The position numbers and the translations under genes were made by a program. Below the pieces are notes generated by a model, which saw nothing but the letters and a program-made list of their open reading frames with translations, had not been told where the DNA came from and searched no databases. A stretch of DNA of 64,000 nucleotides, from NCBI GenBank assembly GCA_022059125.1, contig JAEUWY010000012.1, positions 2,480,001 through 2,544,000 of the forward strand. The letters are read 5' to 3'. Shown one piece after another: positions 50,512 through 60,128 of this stretch (its first letter is position 1; the number at the start of each line of letters is the position of its first letter). The DNA comes from Corynespora cassiicola (lineage: Eukaryota; Ascomycota; Dothideomycetes; Pleosporales; Corynesporascaceae).

Positions 50512-50942
50512 ATTAAAGCTGTGCTATAAACTATAAGTAAAACTAAAAAGTAAATAGCTGCTTAAGTTAATTTTTAGAAATAAATACTAGTAAAATTATA
50601 TAAGTAAAATAATATATAATATATTATACAGGTCTCTGTGTTAGTAATAGAGTATAATAAATTAATAGTTAATTCTAAATAATAAATTTACTAATAAAGT
50701 AAATATAATTATAAAATATAATTATACGAACTATATACTTATATAGTAACTGCGCTTATTTATATCTATTATAAATACTTACTATTAGTACTTATAAACG
50801 CTTACTTTACTAAAATATAAGCTTTAAATTATATTTTTTTTAGTTATATAATACGGTATAGCAGTTTTTTTTAGAACGCGTAATTATATATATAATTAGA
50901 GCCGCGTTTTTAATGTTATCTACCTAAATTTTTTTAAAACCG
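50512..50942 (+). repeat. internal module of the unidentified repeat family
   Basis: It starts TTAAAGCTGTGCTATAAACT and aligns with 2335-2760 base for base apart from RIP-type transitions. It is interrupted at about 50943 by Gypsy fragment F. Confidence 0.7.
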
Positions 50943-52638
50943 TATTATAGTAAGTATCTATTAATAAAGTAGAAAAATAAAAAGTAAAAAATATTTTTGC
51001 TAGTAAATTAGTATATTTATTATTAAAGTACTAAGTAAGCTAAGTCGGATATAACTTAAACTCTATATAATATAGTATATTTAACTTTATAGGCGCTTTA
51101 TATAAGCTTAAAGTATTTTTTAATAAGTATTTAAATAAGCTAGAACTTTTTTAGTCTCTAAACTAATAGCTTTAAGTATAAAAAAAAATAGAGAATATAA
51201 ATTACCTGTAAAATAATAAAGTAGTATAAAATAGTTATTAAATATTTACCTAGAATTTTTTTTAGACCCGCCTCTAGCCTAACTACTGATTTTTTTTATT
51301 TTTATTATAAATTAGTATTTTTCGGTCTAATTTTTTTAGTTCTAATTTATTATTAGATTTTATTAAAATTTTATTTAATTTACCCGTCTGCTAAAACTGC
51401 TTTACTAAAAAAAATTTAATAAATTTAATAGTTTTTTTTTAATTTACGCGAATTAAGCTGTAGAAATAAACTATTTTTAAATTAGCTAGTTTTTAATTTA
51501 TTTTTTCTATATTTTTATAAACTACTTTTAAAAGCGTATATATAGCTAGTAATATTTTTTTAATTTGTATGCGCTTCAACTCTACTTTAATTATATAAAC
51601 TACTATTAAAATAATTTTAGCTATAATTTTTACAGTAGTAAAAAGTAAAACAGAGTCTAGATTTTTTTTTTAATTATTTATAGCCTGTACTAATATTTTA
51701 TACTTATTAGTATAGTACTTTAAAATTTAAAAATAGAATATTAGTTAACTATTTAGAATACGCTCTGAATTAGATATATACTAATTTATAAAAACTTTTT
51801 TAAGCTATATAATACTTATACTTTTTACTTAAAATTAACTTAAATTTAAAATTAATAATATATTTTTTAGCTAAAACGTAATAAACGCGTAAGTATATTT
51901 TATAGTAAACTACTAGTAAAGTACTAAATAAAAGTAAAATAAATAGAGTAAAGCAGAGCTATTAGAATAGTTAAAAACTCTAAAAATAAGTTAACTTAAA
52001 TATTAAATTTAGAACGGACTACTTACGGAATATAATAGTTAAAAAATAAAAAATAAATAAAAAAAGCAGAAAATGCTAAATTTATACTAGCTAAATAGTA
52101 ATATTTTAAATACTTAGCTAGTTACATAAACGCGTAACGCTTTTTTCTATAAAATATAAAAAATAAAAAATAAATAATAAAAAGAAATGCTCTGTTTCTA
52201 ATAAAAAATATATATATTTTTTTTAAATAGATTATAATTTAGAATAGATTAGAATAATCTGTCTACTAAAGAAAAAGTAATATAATAAAATTTATTTATA
52301 TAAAGTCTGAATTTACTTTCTAGCATTACACATATAATTTTAACTTCTAATTAAACTTTAATTTTATTTTTTAACTTAAGTTTAACTTAAGTTTAAATAC
52401 TCAGTAATTTAAGTTTTTTATTTTTTATAACTAAAACGGTACTAAACTGAACTAGAGATAGAGGGTTTTAAAAAAAAATATAAAAAAATATAATATTTTT
52501 AAATAGTTCTGTAGTTTAGAAATATCTTTTTATATAAAATCTATAAATTTTAATTTATAATTATTTTCTAGTTCTGTAAACTTTTATTTTAAGTAGTATT
52601 TAAGCCGTATTAGAAATAAGTCGCCCTGAGTTCTTACA
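50943..52638 (+). mobile_element. Ty3/Gypsy 3' fragment, copy F
   Basis: This is the last 1.7 kb of the 352-bp-LTR Gypsy family: the pol C-terminus with stop at 51164-51166, the antisense ORF on the minus strand (stop at 51246-51248, start near 51940), the polypurine tract, and one LTR at 52281-52638. The 5' part is absent. The fragment is flanked by two copies of the same unidentified repeat, so its arrival involved a deletion or recombination. Confidence 0.8.
52281..52638 (+). repeat. LTR of Gypsy fragment F
   Basis: It aligns with the 352-bp LTRs but is the most diverged, with a rearranged middle (AACTTAAGTTTAACTTAAG repeats near 52373-52395). It ends GAGTTCTTACA. Confidence 0.8.
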
Positions 52639-52642
52639 GAAA

Positions 52643-52868
52643 AGTTAATAGTTAATTCTAAATAATAAATTTACTAATAAGATAAATATAATTATAAAAC
52701 ATAATTATATAGATTATATATATATAGTAGTTGCGCTTCTTTATACTTATTATAAATATTTACTATTGATACTTATAAGCGCTTATTTTAGTAAAATATT
52801 AACTTTAAATTATATTTTTTTTTAATTACCTAATATAATATAGCAGTTTTTTTTTTAGATACGTAATT
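52643..52868 (+). repeat. partial internal module of the unidentified repeat family
   Basis: It repeats the sequence of about 50667-50890 (TAATAGTTAATTCTAAATAA onward). It ends at the TA target of the Tc1-like element. Confidence 0.65.
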
Positions 52869-52869
52869 A

Positions 52870-54990
52870 CAGTAGGGTGATACGAAAAAAATTCTCTCTA
52901 AAAAATAGCAATTTTTAAACATTAATAACTTTTTAACTAGACTAGTTATTAAAATAAAAAAAAATTGATTTAATAAACGTTTATAGGGGTTTGAATATAA
53001 GGATTAAAAAATTAGAATTTATATTAAGGTTTTAAGGTTAGAATTAAGCTTAAAGTAATGGTAAATAAAAATATAAAATTAAGTGCTTAATTATTTTTTA
53101 TCTAGCGTATAATTTTTATCTTTTATTTAATTATTATAAACGTATCTAATATATAATTATATACAAACAATTCTAATATAGTTTTTTTATTTAAAAAATA
53201 ATAAAAATAATAATAGAAAAGAAAATTAAAAAAAATTAAACCATATAAATAAATTAATAATTTATTAAATTATTAATATTTTGTATAAAATTCGTTAGCT
53301 TTAATAACTGCCTCCTAACGCTTAAATAAAAATAATATACAATTATCTATTATTTTTTGTGGAATTAAATTCTATTCTTTATCTATAGCGTGTATAAATA
53401 AAGTATTTTTTTTTTATTATTTTTTTTGCGTAATAAATTAGAATTTAATTTTTTTTAAATTATTTTTTAATATAGCTTAGATATTTTTTATAGGTACTAA
53501 GTCTAGGCTACAAGCTGGATATTTTAATAATTTAATTTTATTTCTTTTAAACTATTTTAAAACTAGTCTAGCTGTATAAACTTTTAAATTATTTTATTAA
53601 AATTTTTAATCTATAAACTAATTAGTATTCTTATTAATTTTACAATTTAATAATTAATAAAAATTAATTTAATAAAATATTAAATTTAATAAAAAATTAA
53701 AAAAAGGTATCTAAACTAACCAGGTTTTATTTGTTTTTTAATAATAGATTTTAATACTTTTTATATATAATCTATATTATTAAAGTTATTTTTAGAATTA
53801 CGTGTTTTAATAAATACTAATCCTGATCTTCCTCCTATCTAAATAGCTCTCTATACTAATATAATAATATCTCGAGCTATAATTTAATTAATATAAAATT
53901 TTTTAAAAAAGTAATTAAATTAAAAAATCAAAATTGATTTCTAATAAATTTTTTTTTTTTTTACTTATAACTTAATTCTATAGAAGCTAATTCAGCTCTT
54001 ATACCCTTATTTCTTTTTTTTCTAATATATTTCTGTCTAGAGCCTAGACTATTTTCTATTACTAATTTATTAGAAAATATAGTTTTTTTTAAATTTATAA
54101 TTTTTATATTTTTTAATTATTTTTTTATATATTTTAATCTTATTTTAGCTTTTTTTTTATTTAAATAAAGCTTTTTAGTACTAATATTTATACTATAATT
54201 TTCTTCTTTTAAATATCTTTATCAGCTTGTTTTAAATACCTTTATATTATTTTTAAATAATATTCTTTTATTTGTTTTTTTTAGAGCTTTTAATTAAATC
54301 TCTATTAATAATTTTTTTATCTCTTTTAGAAAGCTTACTTTTTTCTTCTTTATTAGCCTTATTTAAACTATTAAATAATTTAAAATTTTTTTTAATTCGT
54401 TTTATAGTATAATATATACTATTTTTAAGTTTATTTAATAAATTAGAAATAGTTATAATAGCTGTATTAGTTTTATATAAAAGATTAACTTTTTCTTCGT
54501 AGTCTGAAAATTAAAATTCTATCTCGTATTTATTTAAAGAAAATAGAGATTCAGATTTAAATTTTTAAAATATTAATTTATATACTAATTTAACTGGCTT
54601 ATTATTATATAGTAATACTTATATAATCGAAATTTTATTTTTTAAACTATAATTTTTTAAACTTTAAATATAAAATTATAGCTTTAGTTTTTTACTTACG
54701 TGATATAAACTAAGCTTAATATAGCTAGCGTTTAAAAAAAATTAAAATAACTTTGTTAATAAAAAATAATTAAGCACTTAATTTGAAATTTTTTTTTATC
54801 TTTACTTTAAGCTTAATTCTAACTTTAAAACCGTAATATAAACTCTAAATTTTTAATTTCAATATTAAAACCTTAATAAATGTCTATTAAACTACCTTCT
54901 TTTTTTTTTAATAGCTAGTCTAGTTAAAAAGTTATTAATGTTTAAAAATTGCTATTTTTTAGAGGGATTTTTTTTCGTGTTACTCTACTG
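52870..54990 (-). mobile_element. Tc1-like DNA transposon (DD34E type)
   Basis: This 2121-bp element is flanked by TA. Its long terminal inverted repeats of about 75 bp start CAGTAGGGTGATACGAAAAA on the left and end TTTTTTCGTGTTACTCTACTG on the right. The minus strand carries a broken transposase. From right to left one can read a block like VWRAIWIGGRSGLVF (about 53815-53880 reversed; Tc1 motif MVWGxxxxxGRSxLVF) and then YPACSLDLVPIKNIWAILKN-like sequence near 53455-53520 reversed (family CSPDLNPIENxWxxLK, with its catalytic Glu changed to Lys). Several stops are present, so the element is inactive. It is less strongly depleted in C and G at its ends than its host repeat. Confidence 0.88.
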
Positions 54991-54992
54991 TA

Positions 54993-55210
54993 ATTATATT
55001 TTATAATTATATTTATTTTATGAGCAAATCTATTACTTAAAATTAACTATTAATTTTTTATACTCTATTACTAATATAGAAATCTGTATAATATATTATA
55101 TATTATTTTACTTATATAACTTTACTAGTATTTATTTTCAAAAATTAATTTAAACTGCTACTTACTTTTTAGTTTTATTTATAATTTATAGTTAGCGTTT
55201 ATAGCAGTAT
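54993..55210 (-). repeat. internal module of the unidentified repeat family, inverted
   Basis: Read in reverse it gives AACTAAAAAGTAAGTAGCAG and the following sequence of 50530-50725. It therefore faces the copy at 52643-52868 across the Tc1-like element and forms a large imperfect palindrome. Confidence 0.65.
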
Positions 55211-55582
55211 AAACTACTATAAATATTATAGTAAAAAAAATACAACTTTAATATCTGTACTATAAAAATAAAAAATTTCAGAAATAATAATAAGTTTAAA
55301 ATATAGATTAGATTTCTCTAATTATTAGTAAATATTTTTATTAGTATATAATATTACTGCGTAGATAACGCGCAGATTAAAAATTAGCTATTTATTTAAA
55401 TTAGCTACTCGCTTAAAAACTACGTTATATTTATTATTTAATCTTAGTTTAGTAAAGCTAAAAAAAAAAAACTTTTATAGCTTTTTAAATACTAAAAGTT
55501 TTAAAAAGTAATAGTAAAAGTTTATATACGAACTAAAATAAAATAAAATTAATATAATATACTCGCAGCTTATTAATAATAG

Positions 55583-55638
55583 AATAGAAATAATAAAAAG
55601 AAACAGAGATTTCTCTGTTTTTTTCTACTGTTTCTATT
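55583..55638. repeat. near-perfect hairpin of about 27-bp arms
   Basis: The left arm AATAGAAATAATAAAAAGAA plus ACAGAGA is matched by the reverse of TCTCTGT...TTTCTATT, with two bases between the arms. The four mismatches are all transitions that RIP could make, so the ancestral arms were probably identical. Confidence 0.6.
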
Positions 55639-56067
55639 TTATTTTAGTTAGCACGTACTACCCGTCGCGTAATCTTATATATTTTATAATATTATTTTAT
55701 TATATAACGTAACGTTAACACGTAACCTAAGTTTTTACTTTAAATAATAATAAATATTTATTTTAATAATTTTTTTGTTTCTAATTTATAACAACTATAA
55801 CTATAACTGTATAACTTTTAGATATATTTTTAGTTTTTAATTTTTTATGCCTGCGTTGCGTAGTTTATATAATTACTGCTATCTATATACTTATTTTTAA
55901 ATAGTATTACTTTCTGCTATTTTAATTATTTTGCTTATATAAATATTCTAGCAGAATTATATATAGTATATTTACGTATAATATAGCTTACAGCAGTTAT
56001 AGTAAAAGCTTAAAAAAAATAGATTAATTAATTAAGTATATATAAAAAAACTATTAATGTTAAAAGC

Positions 56068-56131
56068 TGTTTTTTATAAACATTGCTTTTTATAAATATT
56101 ACTTTTTATAAATATTACTTTCTATAAATAC
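56068..56131 (+). repeat. tandem repeat, about 17-bp unit x 4
   Basis: Four successive units of the form TTTTTATAAATATTAC (with CATTGC and TACCGT variants at the ends) lie in unidentified AT-rich DNA. Confidence 0.7.
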
Positions 56132-56354
56132 CGTCGCGTACTTAAATATTTTTTTTTTTAAAAAATATTTAGCTAAAGAACAGAAAAATATTACCTACTA
56201 TATAAAACGTATATTTAAATATAGTAATAAATATATAGAAATAGTTAGCGTGCGTAATTTTACGTTTACTAAAAAAAATTTTTAAAATTTTATATATAAA
56301 GTTTTATCAAATTATTATAATAAAAAAAATACACGCGGCGATAAAAACTATTAT

Positions 56355-56412
56355 AATAATATTAGTAATATTAGTAATATTAGTAATACTAGTAATATTA
56401 GTAATACTAGTA
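56355..56412 (+). repeat. minisatellite, 9-bp unit ATTAGTAAT x about 6
   Basis: ATTAGTAAT repeats about six times, with two units carrying ACTAGTAAT. The T/C variants suggest that RIP acted on an array that was once ACTAGTAAT. Confidence 0.8.
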
Positions 56413-56867
56413 GTATTTATAGCTTAGAAGACTATAAAAACAAAATCTATATTACTACGCTAATTAGCTTACTATAACTATTAATTTTAAAAACGTACAG
56501 TTAACTATAAACTAGTTTATAGTCTGTAGTCTGTAAACTAACTATAGTAATTAGCTATAATTTTAATATAGATTTTAAAACTTACGCGTACGGATATAAA
56601 GTATAATAAAATTTAAAAAGTAGATAATCTGTACAGTTGTTATAAGCGTAGCTAATAATACTTTTTTAAATAGTAATAGCTTTTTTTATAATACTTACTA
56701 CATCTATAAAAGTTAAATTTTTATAATATTAAAACTTTTATTTAAAGCTTCTATTTAAAGCTTATAGTAACTTATTAAAAGTATTTTACTTTACGTAACT
56801 ACGCTTTACGTTTAATATTTTAATAACTATAAATTATAACTTTTATAAGTTATATTATTTTTAAATA

Positions 56868-57070
56868 AATTTTTAAAACTTTAAAGTTTTAAAGCTTTAG
56901 AGTTTTAAAGTTTAAAATTTTAAAACTTTAGAATAGTGTTTTTTTTTCTGTTACTTTTACGATCTGCGATTTATAACTTATAATTTATATAGTTATAAAT
57001 TTATAAACTAATAAGCTAGTAAACCTATAAAATAAAAATTACTTACTTACTTATTAATAATTTAATTTTT
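56868..57070 (-). repeat. subterminal part of the unidentified repeat, inverted
   Basis: In reverse this reads AAGTAATTTTTATTTTATAG and then a stretch of TTTTAAA/TTTAAAA palindromes (56870-56938). The same order occurs directly at about 63600-63770 after the end module there. Confidence 0.6.
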
Positions 57071-57144
57071 TTTTATTATTTTTAGTTACTGTTTTATCAG
57101 ATACCTAACTAGCATTATTTCTGTTTTTTTTTATTAATTTGTAT

Positions 57145-57228
57145 TTACTGTTTAGTCCTAGCCCAGCACAGCTGAGAGAAAGAGACTCCCGTAGCTCTTT
57201 CGAAACAGAGATTTATTTCTTATATTAA
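57145..57228 (-). repeat. end module of the unidentified repeat, inverted, right isochore border
   Basis: Reversed, it reads CGAAAGAGCTACGGGAG, CTGTGCTGGGCTAG, then GACTAAACAGTAAATAC. It matches 2214-2281 and is the least mutated copy in the window (CTCTCAGCTGTG with C's kept). It ends within about 40 bp of the stop codon of the HeLo-like gene. Confidence 0.7.
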
Positions 57229-57249
57229 GCGTTTTTATTAATAAAGTCT

Positions 57250-57255
57250 TTTATT
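57250..57255 (-). terminator. candidate polyadenylation signal of the HeLo-like gene
   Basis: AATAAA occurs on the minus strand 13-18 bp downstream of the TAA stop at 57268. Another AATAAA-like run follows. The 3' end of the transcript would fall inside the repeat border. Confidence 0.35.
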
Positions 57256-57267
57256 AAAGTAATTAGT

Positions 57268-58219
57268 TTACCCAAGCTTTACACCAACACTTCCATTATT
57301 TGAATCTTTTCCATACGTGATCTTGTTCCTCTTAACCTCAGATTGAACTTTAAAATCTTTCTGCAACGTTTTCGCTTTCACGCCGGTATGGTTGTTCTTC
57401 CCATGATCAGTTATATCATTATGCTCTACAACAGAGTTTACCCGGTCCTGCATTTCTTCAAGCTCTCTTTTCGAAGCCTGGATAGAGTTCTCGACTTCCG
57501 TCACGGTGAATTTGCCTGTCGTTGTTTCCAAATATAACTCCAGTGTTCCGGGTATAGGTAACTGGTCTTCTGGTGTGACGTCTTCATTTTTATAGATCTC
57601 ACGGCCGTCGATACTTTCAACTTCAAGCGACCGGGCGACTCCTTGGGATTGTGTGTGGGCCATGGCTTCGATAAGTGCTAATTTCTTCTCTGTTTGGATC
57701 AGGAGGTATACTTTGTCGCGCTTCGTGATAGGCTTCTCAACTTGGATGCAACTACATCAGGGATTAGCATTGATCTTCTGAAGGGCACAGGTGGGCCGGT
57801 TACAGGCTTGTGATTTCGAGTGTCAATATTGTTGTTATTTTAGCGGTATTGATGTCGACCAGCACACTTTGTATCTCTTTCTTGTGGAACGCGAATCTTG
57901 TTCTGGCCCAGAAATTTGCTCTATGAGACGATATCAACTTTGAAAGGTGCTTTTCAAGTGCTTTACAGCTCTGTCCGCATGCAGTAACCGCTTCTGGCAA
58001 CCCGATGCTTTTGACGGTAGCGCGGATCCTGGCATCGGCTCCTTCGAGGAAATCCAGTCTCGCAAGCAAATCTTGAAGTACGCGGATCTCGGTTCTGAGT
58101 GTTTCAATTTCTTTAGGTGCTTGCTTTTGATCTCGAACCAGATTGTAGATGGATGAAATGCTGCGAAATGTCACATCAGCAATGCCAAGAATGGCCGCAG
58201 CTGCTTCAAAGCCGGACAT
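57268..58219 (-). CDS. HeLo-like domain cell-death effector with C-terminal amyloid-type motifs
   Basis: There are two exons (58219-57804 and 57751-57268). The 52-nt phase-2 intron 57803-57752 (GTAACC...GCTAAT...GTAG) has a good branch site and joins the open frames into 299 aa. Residues 1 to about 150 resemble the Helo_like_N domain (PF17111): a hydrophobic helix (FEAAAAILGIADVTF), a helix rich in Glu/Leu (EIETLRTEIRVLQDLLARLD) and a SCKALEKHLSKL helix. A charged linker with a coiled-coil-like segment (about 230-248) follows. The tail holds two motif copies at 250-263 and 281-296, the second ending three residues before the stop. Effectors of this design act at the plasma membrane after amyloid templating by a partner NLR. 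Here the partner is the divergent gene at 60121. There are no RIP stops although the repeat border is about 40 bp away. The HeLo-like call is family-level inference. Alternatively it is a standalone N-terminal STAND domain protein without amyloid function. Confidence 0.8.
57280..57327 (-). other. amyloid-type motif repeat r2 of the HeLo-like effector
   Basis: Residues 281-296 read NKITYGKDSNNGSVGV. Relative to the first N, I is at +2, G at +5 and N at +9. The copy sits at the very C-terminus, where prion-forming domains of HET-s and HELLP proteins lie. Confidence 0.6.
57379..57420 (-). other. amyloid-type motif repeat r1 of the HeLo-like effector
   Basis: Residues 250-263 read NDITDHGKNNHTGV. 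Positions N, +2 I, +5 H, +6 G and +9 N are identical to the NLR N-terminal motif NTIEQHGNHNTVAG. It lies 31 residues before r2. Confidence 0.65.
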
Positions 58220-60120
58220 GAAGAAATCTGGCAGCCCCAGCAGTTCTTATTTCAGATGTATTGCGGAGCCGCAGATGGTGCCACAGGACAGCTCTATTGG
58301 AGAATCCAGTCTGACTGCGCCTGCCTGGTGATTTCATGAAAGCTCCACATGAGGCTCACTATTCGCCAGTAAGGCTGTGATCTTCGGAGATTCCGGTCAG
58401 CGAGCGCCATGTAAGTGGTTGTGCCCGCTTGTTGCTCAATGCATATGCAGGTCGCCGGTCAACCGCAATAGGAACTAAACAATCTAGCCCAGAGGCGGGG
58501 CAACTGTCCCTCTCATCCTTCGTATTCCTGCCTCTTTTAGGAATGAATCACAATCAAACCCCACATCTGTTCCACGAGTGGCTTTTTTTCTGTGCAGCGT
58601 ATCTCTCAACATGTTTCAGACTAATTCATGCACCTCGACATGCTGCATCAGGCTGCATGGAACCTATCGCACGAGGTGACAGACCTTCATTCTGTTGTTA
58701 TTCGTGGCATTGTAATCTCTCCAAGGATTTAAGTGAGGAATACCTATTCCATTTTCCGCAATGATAAGCGATCCCCAATCAATGTGCTCAGCGTGGGGAA
58801 TCAGTGTGTAACAGAATAAAATATGTTTTGCCGGTTAGTTACCTTGCCCATTTTCAGGTTGGTATATCACTGAGACGGTTATGGGCGGATGTGTTTAGAT
58901 TCTGCCTTAGGATACTTGGTACACTTCTTGAGAACCGTTGCCCTGGCGTCATGACAACTATCACGCTGAAGTTTGGTCTCCATCCAAAGTTCTTATTAGT
59001 CAGGCAAAAATGCTGTTTTTCATTGGCAAACAAAACTGAAGGCAAATAGGCTACACTTCCAGGATCGCCTGCAAGTCGCTACTCGGCTAATCTAAGAGAG
59101 ATGGGAACGGCTAAGCCTTTCAAGGATGCAGAACCATCCAAACCCTACCGGCCGAAAGAATCCCTGTGAGCTAGGCACCGCAAGATAGCGAGAGAATAGA
59201 AAGTGGTCTAGATTTTTTCTTATCGAATTGCTCTGGACTGGTTGTTAAGCTCATCATATACTACAGCCTGCAGGCCACCAAGGCAGATAACTATTACTTT
59301 GATGTGCATAAAGATGACTTAGATTGTTTGAAGCTTACACAAATTAACAGAGGGCGTTAAAATGCATCCATGATCCATTGGTCATGAGATCATCGCATCA
59401 GGGCGTCAGCCACAAGGCTGATGGGCTAGAATCATGAGTCAGCCAGGAAACACTCTAGGGGCTCGTATTTCTTAATGTTGTGCTGAACATGGAGACTGGA
59501 TATGCCGAAACGATTTGATGAGATTGAGTTGGGGGCGGGAAGAAGTCCCTCAAGGGACAATCAAGACGCAAGTCCGCCGGGTGTCAATCAGCTTATCAGT
59601 ACCAGTCACAAGGCTAGAGTAATCATTTAGCATCGCTAGGAAAATCTATCAATCAACTTTCATGTAATATGATATCGGGAAAAAGCAACATCGGAACGGC
59701 TTTCCTTACCGACTCCGGCCGCGCCACTACTCCTGTAATGCTTCTGCTGTGCGGTTCGACCTTCCATTCCTCTAATATCGGGCGCCCAGCTTCTAGGGTT
59801 TGCCATCTGTCGCTTTATGCAGCTCACCGGTTAAGTGAACGAAAATCACGCAAACCCTTGATCGTCTACAGAGCATCGTTGCGTAATCCCACCAACTACC
59901 CGGCGTAAGCCAAGCTCTCTAATATTGCCAAGTTTATGCAAGATAATAAGACCAAAACAGACGATACCGAAGTGACCTGCAGTTTTTAGTCATAAAAGAG
60001 AATATTGAGCAGAATTAGAGTCGTGACGTGACTCGCAGCATAATATTTACGAACCCCTTTTATATCCCTTGGTTGTCGTACCGCATTCAACACCCCGAAA
60101 TACTTCTCACTTCATGCAAT
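58220..60120. promoter_or_regulatory. divergent intergenic region between effector and NLR
   Basis: These 1.9 kb of normal composition separate the two start codons and must hold both promoters. Several short open frames occur, but none has recognisable domains, consistent codon use or start context. I see no RNA gene and no repeat. A shared region would allow co-regulation of the pair. Confidence 0.55.
60058..60066 (+). promoter_or_regulatory. candidate TATA box of the NLR gene
   Basis: TTTATATCC lies 55-63 bp upstream of the NLR start codon, which would give a very short 5' UTR. Confidence 0.3.
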
Positions 60121-60128
60121 ATGAATAG
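60114..60128 (+). promoter_or_regulatory. four-codon upstream ORF overlapping the NLR start
   Basis: ATG CAA TAT GAA TAG begins 7 bp before the NLR ATG (60121) in another frame and ends just inside the coding region. If the transcript starts upstream of 60114, ribosomes meet this ATG first. That would damp translation of the receptor, plausible for a cell-death regulator. Confidence 0.45.

Larger units (their letters stand above)
55211..56867. other. unidentified AT-rich sequence with short repeats
   Basis: No gene or transposon protein could be read here. Apart from the inverted and tandem repeats listed separately, the segment is plain RIP-type sequence. It lies between modules of the unidentified repeat and is likely its interior. 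Confidence 0.45.
2080..57265. other. RIP-degraded AT-rich isochore of nested transposons
   Basis: Composition switches abruptly near 2080 and back near 57265. Inside, CA and TG dinucleotides are nearly missing while TA, CT and AG stay common, as expected from C-to-T change at CpA on both strands. All ancient transposon frames show CAG/CAA-to-TAG/TAA, TGG-to-stop and Asp-to-Asn changes. No intact host gene is visible in these 55 kb. Such blocks are usually H3K9me3 heterochromatin in filamentous ascomycetes, and either an ordinary isochore or pericentromeric DNA would look like this. Confidence 0.9.

Noticed and set aside
56355..56412. Possible CRISPR-like array
   Set aside because: It is a simple 9-bp minisatellite without spacers, in a eukaryotic genome.
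2080..57265. Giant cargo-carrying transposon (Starship-type) interpretation
   Set aside because: No tyrosine recombinase captain or cargo genes are visible in the block. Nested retroelements explain most of it.
57800..58219. Effector exon 1 as a complete 139-aa protein
   Set aside because: The frame stops right after a good 5' splice site. Splicing the 52-nt intron restores a long frame with coherent continuation, so the short version is more likely unspliced.
58429..58764. 111-codon open frame between effector and NLR
   Set aside because: No domain, signal peptide or coherent composition is visible, and it lies in the shared promoter region. It is probably a chance frame.
59669..59908. 79-codon open frame upstream of the NLR
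   Set aside because: There is no similarity I recognise, its codon use is unremarkable, and there is no supporting context.
60028..60120. Upstream extension of the NLR exon 1 frame
   Set aside because: The frame is open upstream of 60121 but contains no ATG, and a TATA-like element lies inside it.
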